Origin: Carex sylvatica | Lineage: Eukaryota > Streptophyta > Magnoliopsida > Poales > Cyperaceae | Assembly (NCBI GenBank): GCA_964058845.1 | Contig: CAXKVR010000088.1 | Coordinates: 186,001-250,000, forward strand | DNA: 64,000 bases | Direction: 5' to 3' | In this document: positions 34,543 through 47,805 of the stretch, in pieces | Numbering within the stretch: the stretch's first letter is position 1 | Layout: the number at the start of each line of letters is the position of its first letter | Translations under genes and position numbers: made by a program | Notes under the pieces: generated by a model | Told to the model about the DNA's origin: nothing | Seen by the model: the letters and a program-made list of their open reading frames with translations, nothing else | Databases searched by the model: none

Positions 34543-36775
34543 ATGGCAAGGATTAAACCGCAACAACTATTGATGCAAAGTAAAAAGAAAAAGGGACCAA
34601 GTAGAGTGAGCATACCGGCAATTCTGACTATAGCTCTCTTTACTCTCTTTCTTATTTTCTCTCTTATTGGCACATATCAGCACTGGCACAATAGGTAAAT
34701 CTCCTTCTTAACCTTTTCACATTATCTTACTTTAGCCCCACCTGCTAATTTGGCGAAAAACATGTAAATGCAATTAGGTCAAGTGAAGAACCATATTCAA
34801 ACCAAACTACAAAACCCTATTTGCTGACCATTTAAAATTGTATAAACTGTAGACTGTTCCTTTAGTATGCTTGATATGTGTATGCTTGACAGTGTTGTTG
34901 TTTTATACATTTTTAGGCCAAAAAATCAAGCAGAGATGGATCTGGTATTTGAGGTACCTATGTTTTTTTTTTTTTTTCCCCTTGTGAAGTTTTGCATTTT
35001 TTACTTAAACATTAACATTTGACAACTAATTTTTTTTATTTTCTTAAAGCGCTCAGATTTGACTACACAAACAGAGAAGCCTAGTGTGCCTAAGTATGCC
35101 GTAAGTACCTCTACTTCATCTTAGCAGTGCTACAAAAACAACAGTCAACTGTTAATATGCAAAATTGGTGCTGATAATATGCAATTCTATACAGATAATA
35201 GAAACAGGAAAGGGGGCAATAACAATGGAACTATACAAGGATGCTTCTTCTGATGTGGTTGAAAAGTTCATCGAATTGTGGTATATTTCTTTATTTCAAT
35301 ATTATGTTTTAATGCCACATTTAATTTTCAAATTGATCTGACCAACAAATTAATGAATGATATATGTACTTTGTACAGCAAGAAAGGGCATTTCAAAGGG
35401 ATGCTGTTTCACCACGTAATAAAAAATTACGTGATACAGGGAGGTGAATCTCAAGGAGATACGGCTCCACACGATTGGATCTTGAATGGTAAAAACGGTG
35501 CTAAACTCACCACCAGGTTATTTTCCATTTTCTTTTATTTATCTTCCAGGGGTTTTTGCAGATAACAGCCACCATGTATTAATTTTTGGTTTTGCATGCA
35601 CCATCTATCTTAAGTTCATAGAAATGATACAGAATCAAGTGGGTTTTTTTTTGGGGGGGGAATGCAAGGACTAGGAATTGGAGTAACTGTTTTATTGCAA
35701 AATATCTTCTTCTTTTTTTATGGAAGTAATAAGCAATTGCCAAAAATATGATTTTTGTTGACACCAATTTGAAATTTAGATGGGTCAAAACTATGTTAGG
35801 ATTGAATTAAGGGCAAAAATGATCAATTAATATATTTTCCTAAAACCCTGATAAAATGCTGTATTATTTGCTAAAACCTACATATGAAGTCCTAACTTAC
35901 CATTTATGTAATAAATGTATATATATCTGGTTCCAGTAACAGACAAAAACCTTATACCATACTTGTTGGCCTTAGCTTAATTGTACAAGCATATGAAATA
36001 TATATCTAAAACTTGAAAATATAAATTGTACAGCCCAAAGCACGAAGCTTTCATGATTGGTACAACAAAATTAAACCCTAACAGAAAAGGGTTTGATATC
36101 TTTATCACGACCGCACCTATTCCTGACTTGAATGAGAAGCTTCTGATCTTTGGTCGGGTCATCCAAGGGGAAGATGTTGTTCAGGTAATAACCTAATTTA
36201 AAAAAAAAAAACTGTAATTTAAACATTAAAAGGAAGAAAATTTTCATTCTTTTAAGTCTGATAGGGTAGTTTATTCTGAAATTAGGTGGTGGGTGCAAAT
36301 TTTGATACTGAAATACAAATTTATTAGTACTTGTAATCTGTGATGTAAACCTCTAGGTACAAGAGGTTTTTAGTTAGTGTTCTTTGACTTTTTTATTTCT
36401 CTTAAATTGCTACAGCATACTGTACTTGAGAGTATTTTATCCAGTGCTTGTTCATTTCAGTCCCACATAACTTTTGAGATTAAGATACAAGTCCTGAAGG
36501 GTTTACTAAATCCAAAATCCTTGATTTGGAATTTAGAAATGAATTTCTCCTGTTAACAAGGTCTCAGATAGTTAAGCACTGATGGTAGGATTCATTTGGT
36601 TAAAATTGTTCCTTCTCATTTCGTTTGATACTGGATATGGGTTCTACCATAATTTATTCTTGATTTCATTTTTTATTTTTTCTTATAGGAAATAGAAGAA
36701 GTAGATACGGATGAGCATTACAAGCCAAAATCCTCAGTTGGGATAGTAGACATATCTTTAAAAGAAGATCTTTGA
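34543..36775 (+). CDS. CYP21-4: CYP21-4-like membrane-anchored cyclophilin
   Basis: Seven coding exons (34543-34694, 34917-34953, 35050-35100, 35195-35280, 35379-35516, 36034-36184, 36689-36775) join in phase to 233 residues, near the family length of about 235. The N-terminus MARIKPQQLLMQSKKKKGP is basic and cytosolic, followed by one hydrophobic segment (about 23-46), a type II anchor. The cyclophilin fold follows, with GKGAITMELYKD, GHFKGMLFHHVIKNYVIQGG, SPKHEAFMIGT and ITTAPIPDLNEKLLIFGRV. Known CYP21-3/-4 proteins sit in the Golgi or secretory membranes. Several peptidyl-prolyl isomerase residues of human cyclophilin A are changed here: Arg55 is His, Phe60 is Tyr, and Trp121 and His126 are missing. 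Catalysis is therefore doubtful and a binding or scaffold role is likelier. All introns are GT-AG. Confidence 0.92.
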
Positions 36776-38310
36776 ACCAGTATATTTGTACTTTGAATTT
36801 CACATTTGAAGAGTATTAGTACTCATCAGAAGGAAGTTGTCTGATCGATTTTATGACCCATTTGCGGATGGTGAGGCCATGTATGTAAAAAATTTAGAAA
36901 TTATTTTGCATTTTGGTAATGCAAAATTGAAGTAGTGTTTTGCACTTTTAACAAGAGTTGTTTTTTTTTTTGTGCACTATTTCTTGGGTTTTGCACTTGA
37001 ACAAAATCATTTTTAGAACATTCATATCTTTTTAGATATTTCTTGTGCTGTGTGTGTGTGTGTGTGTGTGTTGCTGAGTATCTTTGTAAAAGAGAGGTGC
37101 TTTTCTCCTGTTACAGTATTACCAGTATTTTTGTTTAAACGTACAATAATATCGGATTACTAGGTGAAGATGACAAAAAGAATTTAACGTAGATGAGGGA
37201 ACATTTTTTGTTGAAGTTGCAGGGGTTAAAAGTTAAAACATTATATAATTTTTATTACAAAACTGGCTGGTTTCTGTTGTAGTGTACAGCCTTTTGAGAT
37301 ACTGGATGCATGTGCCGTTAAAATGTTTATCCTTTCTATTTTCCAAAATATGACTTGCCGATTACTAAATGCTAAATTTGGGTCGCATGCATAATTCTTT
37401 AGAGCTCTACCGTAAACCAATTTTAATGAGTCTTGCCAGTATAACATGAGTATCATTTCAGTCTATATAACACTTTCTAAAATTTATCGAATCGATGTCA
37501 AATAATAAATCCAAACTGTTCTACTTCATTAGTTGTGTTTACATGTAAAATTTATAACTTTTTGAATTTATTTGGTATCAAGTCAAACGGTTAAATGTGT
37601 GAGTTTTTAAGTTAATTTTAATACATTTATTTTTCAACATTTTTACTGCTTAATTTGATACTAAAATAACTCGAAAATATAAAAATATTGCATATAAATG
37701 TATTACTCATAAAGTAAATTGGTTTGAACAGTTTGAATTAGTTGTTTAAAATCTATTCAATTAATTTTAAAGTTAGTGTCATGTGACACTGATGCTATAC
37801 TAGCCGAACTCTATTTTAATTGAAAACTTGTGTCAACCTATCCAGTCCAGAAAATTCCAAACCAATCGATGATATCATATCACTTACCGATGGCATTGAG
37901 CCTATTTGAGCTGGCTTCGAATGGAAAATCTGAAATTATTGACAAGTCAACCTCTGGTATATAATCTATGGACGGGGTCTGCTCGATGTTCGGTCCAATA
38001 TCCACCGTACAATTCATATAAAAAATCGTGCAAACTTGATCCACACAAAATTTAAAGTTGTTCGTACAAATTATGATATGAACGTTTTGATTGGACATTG
38101 AACTGAATTTTGAATTTGATATAATATGAATTGAACCACTCAGTGTAGTAATATTCGGTCTATTTGGCCGAATATTTCTATTCGGTTACAATCTGAATAG
38201 AAAATCTATATTTGATTAGAATATGTAGTTTAGAGTATATTAACAGTAATAAAAATACCGATTTAGAGTATTAACAGTTGTTTATACTACATATTATCAT
38301 ATACATATTT
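36776..38310. other. Intergenic stretch after the cyclophilin gene
   Basis: The first 200-400 bases should be 3' UTR. A (TG)n microsatellite lies at 37049-37072. The rest is AT-rich with no recognised gene or bounded element; short open frames at 37241 and 37880 on the minus strand resemble nothing. Confidence 0.45.
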
Positions 38311-38745
38311 GAGGAGGATTCAAATGCCTCTATTTTTTGTGTCTCCATCATGTCTCCATTTTTTAAAACTTTAATAATTCAAAATTTAAAACTTAAAAGT
38401 AAAAAATAAAACTGTTGGATATGATCTATATCATTTTATCTATGCACGTGTAAAAAAATTATGATATTTCAATTTTATTTTGGTTGTCATCAAGAGCTTG
38501 TAAAAAACGTACTAATGTGAATAATTTCTAGACGTTAATTTTTAAACTTATTGATTCACATAAAAACAAAATTGAAATGTGATAATTTTTTATGAGCACA
38601 TAAAGAAAATAACATAGATCACATCTAACGGTTTTATTTTAACTTTAAATTTTTAAATTTTGAGTTATTAAAGTTTTTAAAAAATGGAGGCATGATGGAG
38701 GCACAAAAAATGGAGACATTTGAACTCTCATCTACTTATTTACAT
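38311..38745. repeat. Hairpin MITE of about 435 bp
   Basis: The left arm runs ATTCAAATGCCTCTATTTTT, then GTCTCCATCATG and CTCCATTTTTTAAAACTTTA. The right arm is its complement, ending TGATGGAGGCACAAAAAATG then GAGACATTTGAA. Further inside, CTGTTGGATATGATCTATAT pairs with ATAGATCACATCTAACGG, and ATTTCAATTTTATTTTGG pairs with CAAAATTGAAATGTG. It has no coding frame and belongs to a different family from the CTACGG hairpins. Confidence 0.75.
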
Positions 38746-40318
38746 ATATATGAATTCTCATTTAAAATTTGCATATATAAATCTGCATAAAAGTTTATAT
38801 ATGCAATCGCATACCGTACATACGGTATGCAGTGGCTTTCCGCATATATAAACCGAATATTCAAGCACTCTACGATTGTAAATGAATCGAAGTATTAAGT
38901 TTAGACTAATTCGATTGATTATTAGCTTTTTTGGTACCTATTTTTCTATTACTTTAGAGAAAAAATATATAACATTATAATTATTTTTTAGATGAAATTT
39001 AATAAGTTTATCAATATTTTGTTCCTACAATAAAATTTTAAAAATGAGATTTATATTTTATATCTCAAACTTAACATCTTATGTCGTATATTAATAGAAT
39101 AAAATAATTAAATACCGAACTATTTCGAATTGAATGAATCGATTTGAGTTAAACTTAATGTTTCATGACCAAAAAAAAAAAAACTAAGGCCTAATCAGTG
39201 ATCCCTAGCAACTTCTCTATTGCATAATCTGTAGCATGTTACTATTTATAGTCACAAGATTCGCCAATTATTCGCGAGTTAAATCTGAATAATTCATTTT
39301 TTTTGGTGATGTTAAACCGAACACCGAATTATTCGGTTAACCGAACTTTGACCGAATTAAACCTGACTTATTCGCAAAAAATTTCCGAATTTTTTTTAGA
39401 ACATTTTTTTTACTCTCTTGCAGAACTGAGATCTCTCATCCGAATAATTCTGAATTATTTCCGAATTATACCCAAAATATATTTGAATCACGAATTTTTG
39501 ACCTCACCGAACTAAATTCGAATAATTTATTTGTCACTATGGTTACTAACAATAATTAACCAATGTGATTACATTTTTGTAAGACTCGCTACACAGAGAC
39601 AAGCACAAGAAGTGTCACCCTCTCCAGCCTTTTCTAGAGATGCCCAGACGGAGGGTGTCTCTGTTTGCGTTGACAAATTTCACACACAAATATCTGGTTT
39701 TAACATATACGACAAAACTTTTTTAATAATCTTGATTAAGACGTGACATGGCCACATGGGTTCGCTGCGGGATTTCTTATTGGTTAAACAAATGAGTCTT
39801 GAATTAATTTCATGTGGTGTTCACTTTGCGTAACCCAGTGTAACAGTGTTGATTCAATCCGAATCCTACCAGGTACCTGACTCAAGGAAATTACAAAAAA
39901 ATTATAATTTGCTTGAGGCAGGTACGGTACCTGAGATCATCCGAATTCGTGTTGATTATCATACATGTTTAAACGATTTGAAGCCAAGTTCACATTCACA
40001 AAAAATTATAATTACTAAACTACAAATTTTATGAGAAGATAAACTATATATATATTTTTTTTTAAAATTTCAATATACATAATAAAAAAAAAGATTAAAT
40101 CATAAAAATGACAAGCACCAAGATTGGTCTTGCTTAGTTGACCTTTTACTCCGCTTTTGATAATATAATCTTTCGTTTGATAATATTAGTCACTAGTCCA
40201 GATTCCAGAAGGAAATATAAAATTTGTTACAGAGAATTTGATGAAAACATTGTTATTGTTATGTATTTTACAAGAGAAAATTGAATCTTTTATTAAATTC
40301 CGGTGAAATTAATAGAAG
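38746..40318. other. AT-rich intergenic stretch
   Basis: It holds a small palindrome GCATACCGTACATACGGTATGC at 38809, scattered CCGAATTATTCGG-type strings at 39270-39530, and GGTACCTGACTC / GGTACGGTACCTGAG strings near 39870-39930. No gene is recognised. Confidence 0.4.
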
Positions 40319-41909
40319 GTGACGCAGTGACCCGAAATTTTTATAAATGTCCAAATTTTTTAATAAATTACGGAATCTACTCTCTTTTTTATCAAAATTT
40401 GATTTCTACCCAATCCGGTTAACTACTAATCGGAAAAATCAAATATTTCCGGGTTTCCATTCCCCGGACCACTTGAAAAGAACCGGTTAATGGTTAACCG
40501 GACCCTTGGTCCGGTTAACGGTGCACTGGAAAGAGGATGAATTTAACACTCGTGACCTTTGGCTTCTATTTTTGTTTTCGTTTTTTTGCGTCAGTGAGGT
40601 AGAAATAGAAAGGAGAGAGCGACAGCGGGGTGAAAAAAAGAAAGAAGAAGAGGTAGCACGAGAGGGAGGAAGGGAGAAAAGGAAAAAAAAAGTGAAGTGT
40701 TGGCAGAGAAGGAAAAGGAAGAGGAAGAGGCGCACACCAGGTTTTTTTTTTTTTTTTTACAGAATATTGATTAGATTGTTTTGAATTATTTTGTTTAGAT
40801 TATTTAGAATTATTTGCAATATTATTTAGATTGTTTAGAATTATTTGAAATATTGTTTAGATTGTTTAGAATTTATAATATTGTTTAGATTATTCGTTCA
40901 ACAATTTAGAATAATTTAGATTATTTGTTTAGAATATTGTCCAAATAATTTTGATTATTTTGAAATAGTTTAGATTAGTTTAAAAAATTTAAAAATGATT
41001 TAGAATATTTAGAAAATTTTAAAATGGTAGTCCGAATAATTTAGAAAGTTGCAAAATAGTGTAGAATAATTTAGAAAAGTTCCAAAATAGTTTCAAAATA
41101 ATGTAGAATAATTTAGGAAGTTCCAAAATAGTATAAAATAATTTAAAAATATGTAAAGTGGTGCCCGAATAATTTAGAAAGTTTCAAAGTAGTTTAGAAT
41201 AATTTAAATTTTTTTTAAAATGATTTAGAGTAATTTGTAAAACATTAAAATGGTGAAAAATAATTTAGAAAGTTTCAAAATAGTGTAGAATAATTTAGAA
41301 AATTTTAAAATAGTGCCCGAATAATTTAGTAAAGTTCCAACACGGTATAGAATAATTTAGAAAATTTTAATATAGTGTTAAATAGTTTAGAAAATTGCAA
41401 ATTGGTTCTGAATAGGTTTACAATAATTTAGATAATCTAAATTGATTTAAAAATAATTACAAAAATGCAAAAGAGTTTACATTAGTTTAAAAATTTCAAA
41501 AACAATGAATTAACTTTGAATTAATTTTGTAGCATGGTAGACCGATTGAGATTTCCGCTATTCCGTTAACCGGATTATAATAATTGAGTCCGATTTCTGG
41601 TGCACTGTTAACCGGACCAAAACCCGGTTAACCAATAACCGGATTTATCCCATATTTTCGGTGGACCGTTAGCCGGACCAAATCCGGTTAACCACTAACC
41701 GAAAAAATTAAATATTTCCAGTTAACCATTAACTGGTTCTTTTCAAGTGATCCGGGGAATAGAAACCCAGAAATATTTAATTTTTTCAATTAGTGGTTAA
41801 CCGGATTGGATAGAAATTGAATTTTGATAAAAAAAAAAAAGAGGGTAGATTCCGTAATTTATTAATTTTTTTTAGACATTTATAAAAATTTCAGCACAGT
41901 GTAGCACAC
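40319..41909. mobile_element. Long-TIR non-autonomous transposon with internal tandem repeats
   Basis: The first about 190 bp (GTGACGCAGTGACCCGAAAT, then ATTACGGAATCTACTCTC and CAATCCGGTTAACTACTAATC) reappear as an inverted copy at about 41700-41909. Related GGTTAACCGG strings lie between 40480-40520 and 41560-41700. Internally there is a long purine run (about 40600-40735), a T18 tract, and about 750 bp of degenerate TTTAGAATAATTTAGAAA units with a recurring AGTGCCCGAATAATTTAG. Long TIRs without a transposase suggest a Mutator-like derivative. I could not identify a clean target duplication. Confidence 0.65.
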
Positions 41910-41964
41910 CAGTCTCAAGCTAAGCTGTCATAGAATTGCAACTGTTAACACAAGATATATATAT

Positions 41965-42733
41965 CAGTGTTGTAAAAAATGATCTTAATGGTCGATTAAA
42001 CGGCGGCCAAACCATTACGAATACACTTAATGGACAACTATTTGTGAATGAAAATGATTAATTGGTCATTTTACTGTTTAATCGTCTGTTTATTTTCGTT
42101 TATTCTAATTTATTCCAGTGAATATTTATTTTCACATTGATTATTTTTTTTGTGATTGTGTGTGATAATAAATTTTATAAATCATGTATTGTAGTTTTAT
42201 TTGTGCTTGGACATAAATCTTATGTTTTTATATATGTTTTTTCTCCTTACTTTGAAATTGATTAATTCTTTTGTTATTTATATACTATATTGTTTTTTTT
42301 ACTTACTGATGTAATTTTTTTCAATTAGTACGATGTGTTCATTATGAAACTAAGTTGTTATCATAAACTAAATTTAGTTATTTTATGGTGGAATGTTTCA
42401 TTTCTTTCAAATAATATATTATTAGTATTTGAAAAAGCTTAATTCTTGAATTTTTTTTAAAATAAATGTGTTACTTACGCATTTAAAGTGCTTATGCATT
42501 AAAAAAAACGCAGTGTCATTTAATTTTATAATAATAGAACTAAGTTAAATTAAGTTTATTTCATAAGTTTAATGAGTTAAATTAATTGTTTTTAATAAAT
42601 TATGATATATATACATAAATTTAATAAAAAAATTAAATTGTCGGCATAATTCCGATTAATCGGCGGCATACTAATTAATCGCTTGGCAGTACTCTGTCCG
42701 TCCGACGACCGCATACTATTATTTACAACGCTG
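41965..42733. mobile_element. hAT-like non-autonomous transposon, 769 bp
   Basis: Terminal inverted repeats CAGTGTTGTAAA and TTTACAACGCTG (11 of 12 matching) are flanked by the 8-bp direct repeat ATATATAT (41957-41964 and 42734-42741). TIR sequence and TSD length both fit the hAT superfamily. Because the TSD lies in (AT)n, it is weaker evidence than usual. Near the ends are GGTCGATTAAACGGCGGCC and CCGATTAATCGGCGGC. No transposase frame is present. Confidence 0.7.
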
Positions 42734-43035
42734 ATATATATATATATATGTCATTTGGCTACGAAATTATTATTTTTGGTATTGAAACATTCCATAGGCC
42801 AATTACATCAGATTCGTACTACATCAAATGTTGAATACAGGATTTGTATTACCCGTTCTATATATCCCAGTAATTAATAAATCATACAATGGTTTGCTGA
42901 AGTATGTGCTATCTTCAAAGTTAACCCTCTTCATTTCTACTACAGTGCATAGTTTTTAGACCAGTGATAGCATCTGCTTGAAGTCTCCAGGCACTCCAGA
43001 TCTCATCATACGACCTTCAATCATATAACAGCCAT

Positions 43036-43233
43036 AGGTGATTAGTATCTATAGAAATATTCATGAAGAGGTGATTAGTATCTATAGAAATATTCATGAA
43101 GAGGTGATTAGTATCTATAGAAATATTCATGAAGAGGTGATTAGTATCTATAGAAATATTCATGAAGAGGTGATTAGTATCTATAGAAATATTCATGAAG
43201 AGGTGATTAGTATCTATAGAAATATTCATGAAG
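43036..43233. repeat. 33-bp minisatellite, six copies
   Basis: The unit begins AGGTGATTAGTATCTATAG and continues AAATATTCATGAAG; six copies follow each other without visible differences. Because 33 is a multiple of three, open frames of about 70 codons occur on both strands, but they are a by-product. Perfect identity implies recent expansion. Confidence 0.95.
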
Positions 43234-46093
43234 ATAGGTCATAGGTGCAACCGCATGCATTTTCAGATTGGAGTATCACAGTGTTTCAAGCTTATATATA
43301 TACTGGATATATCACCCATTAGGATAAAGATATAAAGCAAAGCATGCAGAGGATATATAATATTAACTAAATACCTATTTGACAATTAATTAATTGCATA
43401 TGACTATAGATATTACAATACAAGATGTGTTACTTATTATTCGGACAGAGCATGCATGTATATATCTCCTTTGATACAGTTTAAAAATTATTTGATCACT
43501 TTCAAATTACCAAGCTAATGGGTAATCAATTAATTAGTTCAATTGTATTAATTAATTTGATAGAAAAGATATAAACTCTAAATAGCATATGTATAATTTT
43601 ATTTATTTAATAAGTCTTCCATTAATGACTATTAATTGCTAAGTAAAAGTTGTGTACTGGACCTAATTAAAGACCGTATCTCATACTCATATTTATCTTG
43701 TATGACAAGGTCGCCTATACTAAAATATTCCCCATTAGCTTTAGAAAAGAAGTACGCATGTAAGTTGATTAATATTAAATTGTGTGTTTCGGTGGGTAGA
43801 TAATTCAGAAATATTAATAATACTTTTCAAAAAGAAAGATAATCTAGAAATTAAAGAAGCCAGGTTGAATCTTCTTTTCTTTAAGTCTACTCATAATCGA
43901 TTTAACTAAAACTTTTGGCTTAGTACTGCCTCTCAATTTTATAACTAACCAACCATATTTTTTTTATATCATCTAAATCAAAGTATATTTCTAGAGAGAG
44001 CAATAATATTAACCACCTTCATACTTTAGCTTAGCTTCTTCTTATTGCTTTTGCTGTTGAAAAGTGTACCTTTTTAATATCAAATATTACAAAAATAATT
44101 AATGTATTGGGGAAAAATTGTAGAATACTCTATAGATAAACCTAGCTAATCGTCACACGGATATTAATTTTTTGTACAGAAACAACCTTCAAAACACGTT
44201 ATAGCACACATAAAAATGACCGAGTTTGTGTGCATTTATTTAAAATTTTAATATTAATTGTTTTTCTTAGACTAAATCTTAAAAGAAATACTTACCCCAC
44301 ACCAACCACATATTGAAAAAAAAAATTCAATATGCATCTTTTACATGAAATAATTTATCTTAGTGAATTAAGATTTGTTTAAGGATGTATTAGGATGTCT
44401 AACACACTGAATGAGAAATTATATTTTAGTTCAATTGAGAACTTTTTCCTAATTAACCCGTTTGTTGGTCATTGTAATATCAAATTGGAATAAATTAATA
44501 ATACCACAAATCATCTATCTCCTTCACAAGTTGTTGGGAAAATCTTTGGTCAAAATTCATATTTTTCTCTCTTGATGAAAGCAAATAAGAGCAAGCGACT
44601 GCCTACTTGTATTTCTAATTTATTTGAGAGGAATCTTCGTTTTTTATTGTTTGATTCAACTTTTTACCTAATTTGTGTTGGGGTCTTAGAATTTTTTATA
44701 ACCCATCTTGCCATATTTAATTTTTGTGTCCCTGTTTTTCTGGATTAGTTTGGAAAAAAATAATCAATAGCACCTAATTGTAATTAATCACTATTCAATC
44801 GTAAATATTTCTGTTAGAAGATTAATTTTATTAAAGGTCACTCAATTAGTATTTGACTTATTAGTTAATTTGCATCGATAACTATATTAATTTAAAAAAA
44901 AAATGCATTCAATTATGCTTTTGATAGAAATATATTTTTTTATATAATTATTCTCTCAGTACAACCAAACAATTAATCCTGCATATATATCGCACAACAT
45001 TCTTGTGTATTTTCACGAGTAAGATTTTCCGTATAATATTGATTTGTGAAACTCTTTATCCATTAAATCTCATCTCGTACAATTTCATATATCTAAACAT
45101 GTTCTAATGATTATAAGAAAGAAAAAAGGTATTATATTGAAGTTGTATTCTGATAATATTGACATAATTTTTCATCGTATATAATCATATTAAAATTCAA
45201 ACATAGATTGAATTCAAATTTTGATTAAAATCGCGCGAGTTGATATGCATTCTTAAGGAGTCGCACTTAAAATAATTATATTTGAACATTAAAATAAGTT
45301 AATGCAAGAAACAGGAGCACAGAAGAAGATAGATACTTCTTGAATCCACATTTAATTTAATGCACACTATTTGAGCACTTTCCTTCATGGAAACGGCTAA
45401 TTTGGTGGACCCAAAAGTACGAATAAATAATTGAATTTAATATAATAATCAGATTAGTTATTGCAAAACCAAGATGCTTAGAGAGACTTCTTGAATACAT
45501 GTAACGTTCTCACTATTGAGCTTAATTTCTTCATTTGAAAAATAATATTTGGGCACAATTTTATTATTTCATATGCCAATTTTTTACCGTAATTTTTATT
45601 AATAACCTTAAAAAAAAACCTAGTTTTCAACAAAATTCCAGAAATAACATTACCACTGGATAAGCCAACAATAATTCAGAATAAAACCACTGGATAAACC
45701 GCTAGATTATCCAGCAGTTTTGGATTTTTTTTTCTATTTACAACAATTCCTTTTATTTTGTTTTTATTGTTTAGATGTTTAAATTGTTTGAATATGTTAT
45801 GTGAAGTTTTATTTTTTAATTGTTTGAATATTTGAATATGTTGGTAGTTTTAATCTAATTGTTAATTAACAGAAATAAGACGTACAAGATTGAAGATCTC
45901 TATTGAATTGCCGACGATTCAATAGAGATAAGAAGAATTGAAACGTACCAAACAAGACATTAATTAAACACTAATAATAAATATCATAAATTAAACTCCT
46001 AAACATAAGTTTTAGTTGTCACTACAAATTAAAATTGGAACAGCATAAAAAATGACTCTTCAACATTAGTGTCTCTTGAAAAAGATCTTCTAG
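43234..46093. other. Long AT-rich intergenic stretch, nothing recognised
   Basis: Nearly 2.9 kb without a gene, RNA gene or bounded repeat that I can support. An imperfect CTGGATAA string recurs near 45655-45715. Confidence 0.4.
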
Positions 46094-46314
46094 CTGCTCC
46101 TGTTGGGAAAGGTATTTTTGAGAAAAGGAGGACCCTCCTATTCTTCAATCCGAACCGTTTAAAATCGATCAAACGGCTTCAATTATATTTTTATTTTATA
46201 TATATCAATATAATTTATTAAAACAAATCAGATGTAATTGAAGCCGTTTGATCGATTTTGAACGGTTCGGATTGGAGAATAGGAACATCCTCCTTTTCTC
46301 AAAAAAAGGAGCAG
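46094..46314. repeat. Hairpin MITE, CTGCTCC family, copy 1
   Basis: TTTTGAGAAAAGGAGGACCC at left pairs with CATCCTCCTTTTCTCAAAAA at right. ATCCGAACCGTTTAAAATCG and CGATTTTGAACGGTTCGGAT pair inside, as do GATCAAACGGCTTCAATTA and TAATTGAAGCCGTTTGATC. The outermost CTGCTCC is separated from its arm by about 15 inserted bases. It is homologous to 57875-58090. Confidence 0.8.
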
Positions 46315-47741
46315 AGTTCATTCCCCAAACTGCTGGATTATTAAGTCATAAGGTTACTTTTGAAATTTTTTTGAAAATCAGGTTATTTTTTATCTATTTA
46401 TTTTGGAGGTTTTTAATAAAAAAATTCGGAAACTTTTATGTACAAATTAAGTTGAGAGATTTCTGAAAAAAAGTCAAAAACTAACAATTTTCAACAAGTT
46501 TTCCCAATATTAAAGAATCATGTTTAATTAAGTAGCTAAAATATATTTTCTTCATGTAAAAGTTGTAGGTTTGAAATTTAATATTGAATATTGAGATGAA
46601 AGTCTTAAATCCTCATCCCATGTTAATAAAAATTCAAAAATATTTTTCCTAGATAATTTATTTTATTGAAACAGTTTACTTTTAAAACTCAAGCCTATTA
46701 AAACAACTTTTAGATATTTTGTAACATCTCAAGCATGCATAAAAATAATAATTTTCCAAAGAGTTACTATTAAGTATGAAAAATATTATACGTACATGTT
46801 GTATGCTCATTTAATACACTTTTCCTCCTCACTTCTTTATAAAATGAATAATAGATCTAGTTTAGTTTTTTTTTTTAAATGGATATAAAAGTGCTTAGGA
46901 GAGTTTCCGCCTGCCTTTTATTTTGTTTTAAGATTTTTTTGCCCCCATTTTTCAGCCTTAAGAGACGTTTTGAGTTCTTTGCCATACACAAATTTTTTTC
47001 TTTATATTGAAAACAGCGGTGTTCAAATGGTCAGCTGGTTCAAACTAAATTAAAATAGTCAAATTAAATGTTTATTCAATTTTCAAAAATCTTTTGAACC
47101 CACCAAATTCAACTTGTCAACAGAGTAAAAACTGAAGTAAATATCAATTTTGTTTGATTGAACTGAAATAAGAGAGAGATTTAATTTCAACAGATCAAAA
47201 TTCAATACATATACAAATACATTTAATAATCATAGAAATAAATATCAAAATATATATCAGTTGAACCGAAACAAAAGAAATTTCACCAAATCAAATGAAA
47301 AATCAAAGTAATTTAAGTAATTCAAATATTTAACCAAACCGAAACCTTTAATCCAAAATTTGTCGTATCAGTTGAAAATCAAATGAACCAGATCCAATAA
47401 ATGCTTCTTATTGAAAATGTTAAATCTTCTCAATTATATATTTTGAATTACCAAACAAAAAAAGAAATGTGTTAATTACATGCCCTTATTTCATCCAGTG
47501 CAATATGGGGGTGCAAGTTGGGGATTTCATAACAAAGGAATCTCTGGTTTCTCTCTAACGAGCAACGACCAAATCTTCTCTGTTTGGACCTTTCTGAACT
47601 TTCGTGAGCTTCATTTGTACACATTTCTATTTCATACAAAAGAAAACCCAAAATCTGAAATAAATTCTACCACCATCTCTTGCACCTGTTTAAATTAAAT
47701 TAAGCTGTTTAACCTAATTTGTTTCTAACTATATATTTCCA
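46315..47741. other. Intergenic stretch and upstream region of the RING gene
   Basis: AT-rich sequence with no recognised gene. The last few hundred bases should include the promoter of the gene starting at 47806. Confidence 0.4.
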
Positions 47742-47748
47742 TATATAA
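47742..47748 (+). promoter_or_regulatory. Likely TATA box of the RING-H2 gene
   Basis: TATATAA, 58 bases upstream of the ATG at 47806. A start about 30 bases downstream would give a very short leader containing CTTCAGCCC and a C10 run. Another TATATAT lies at 47730, so the exact element is uncertain. Confidence 0.45.
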
Positions 47749-47805
47749 CCCTTCAGCCCTTCATTGATACTTCAGCTCTTTAAACCACCCCCCCCCTCTT
47801 AAAAG

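Noticed and set aside
38809..38830. GCATACCGTACATACGGTATGC palindrome, considered as a stray copy of the Athila module
   Set aside because: The half-sites are in the opposite order (CCGTA...TACGG rather than TACGG...CCGTA) and it stands alone, so it is treated as a chance palindrome.
43017..43244. Repeat proteins on both strands with an 11-residue period
   Set aside because: A by-product of the 33-bp minisatellite; neither strand has a promoter, flanking exons or a known family.
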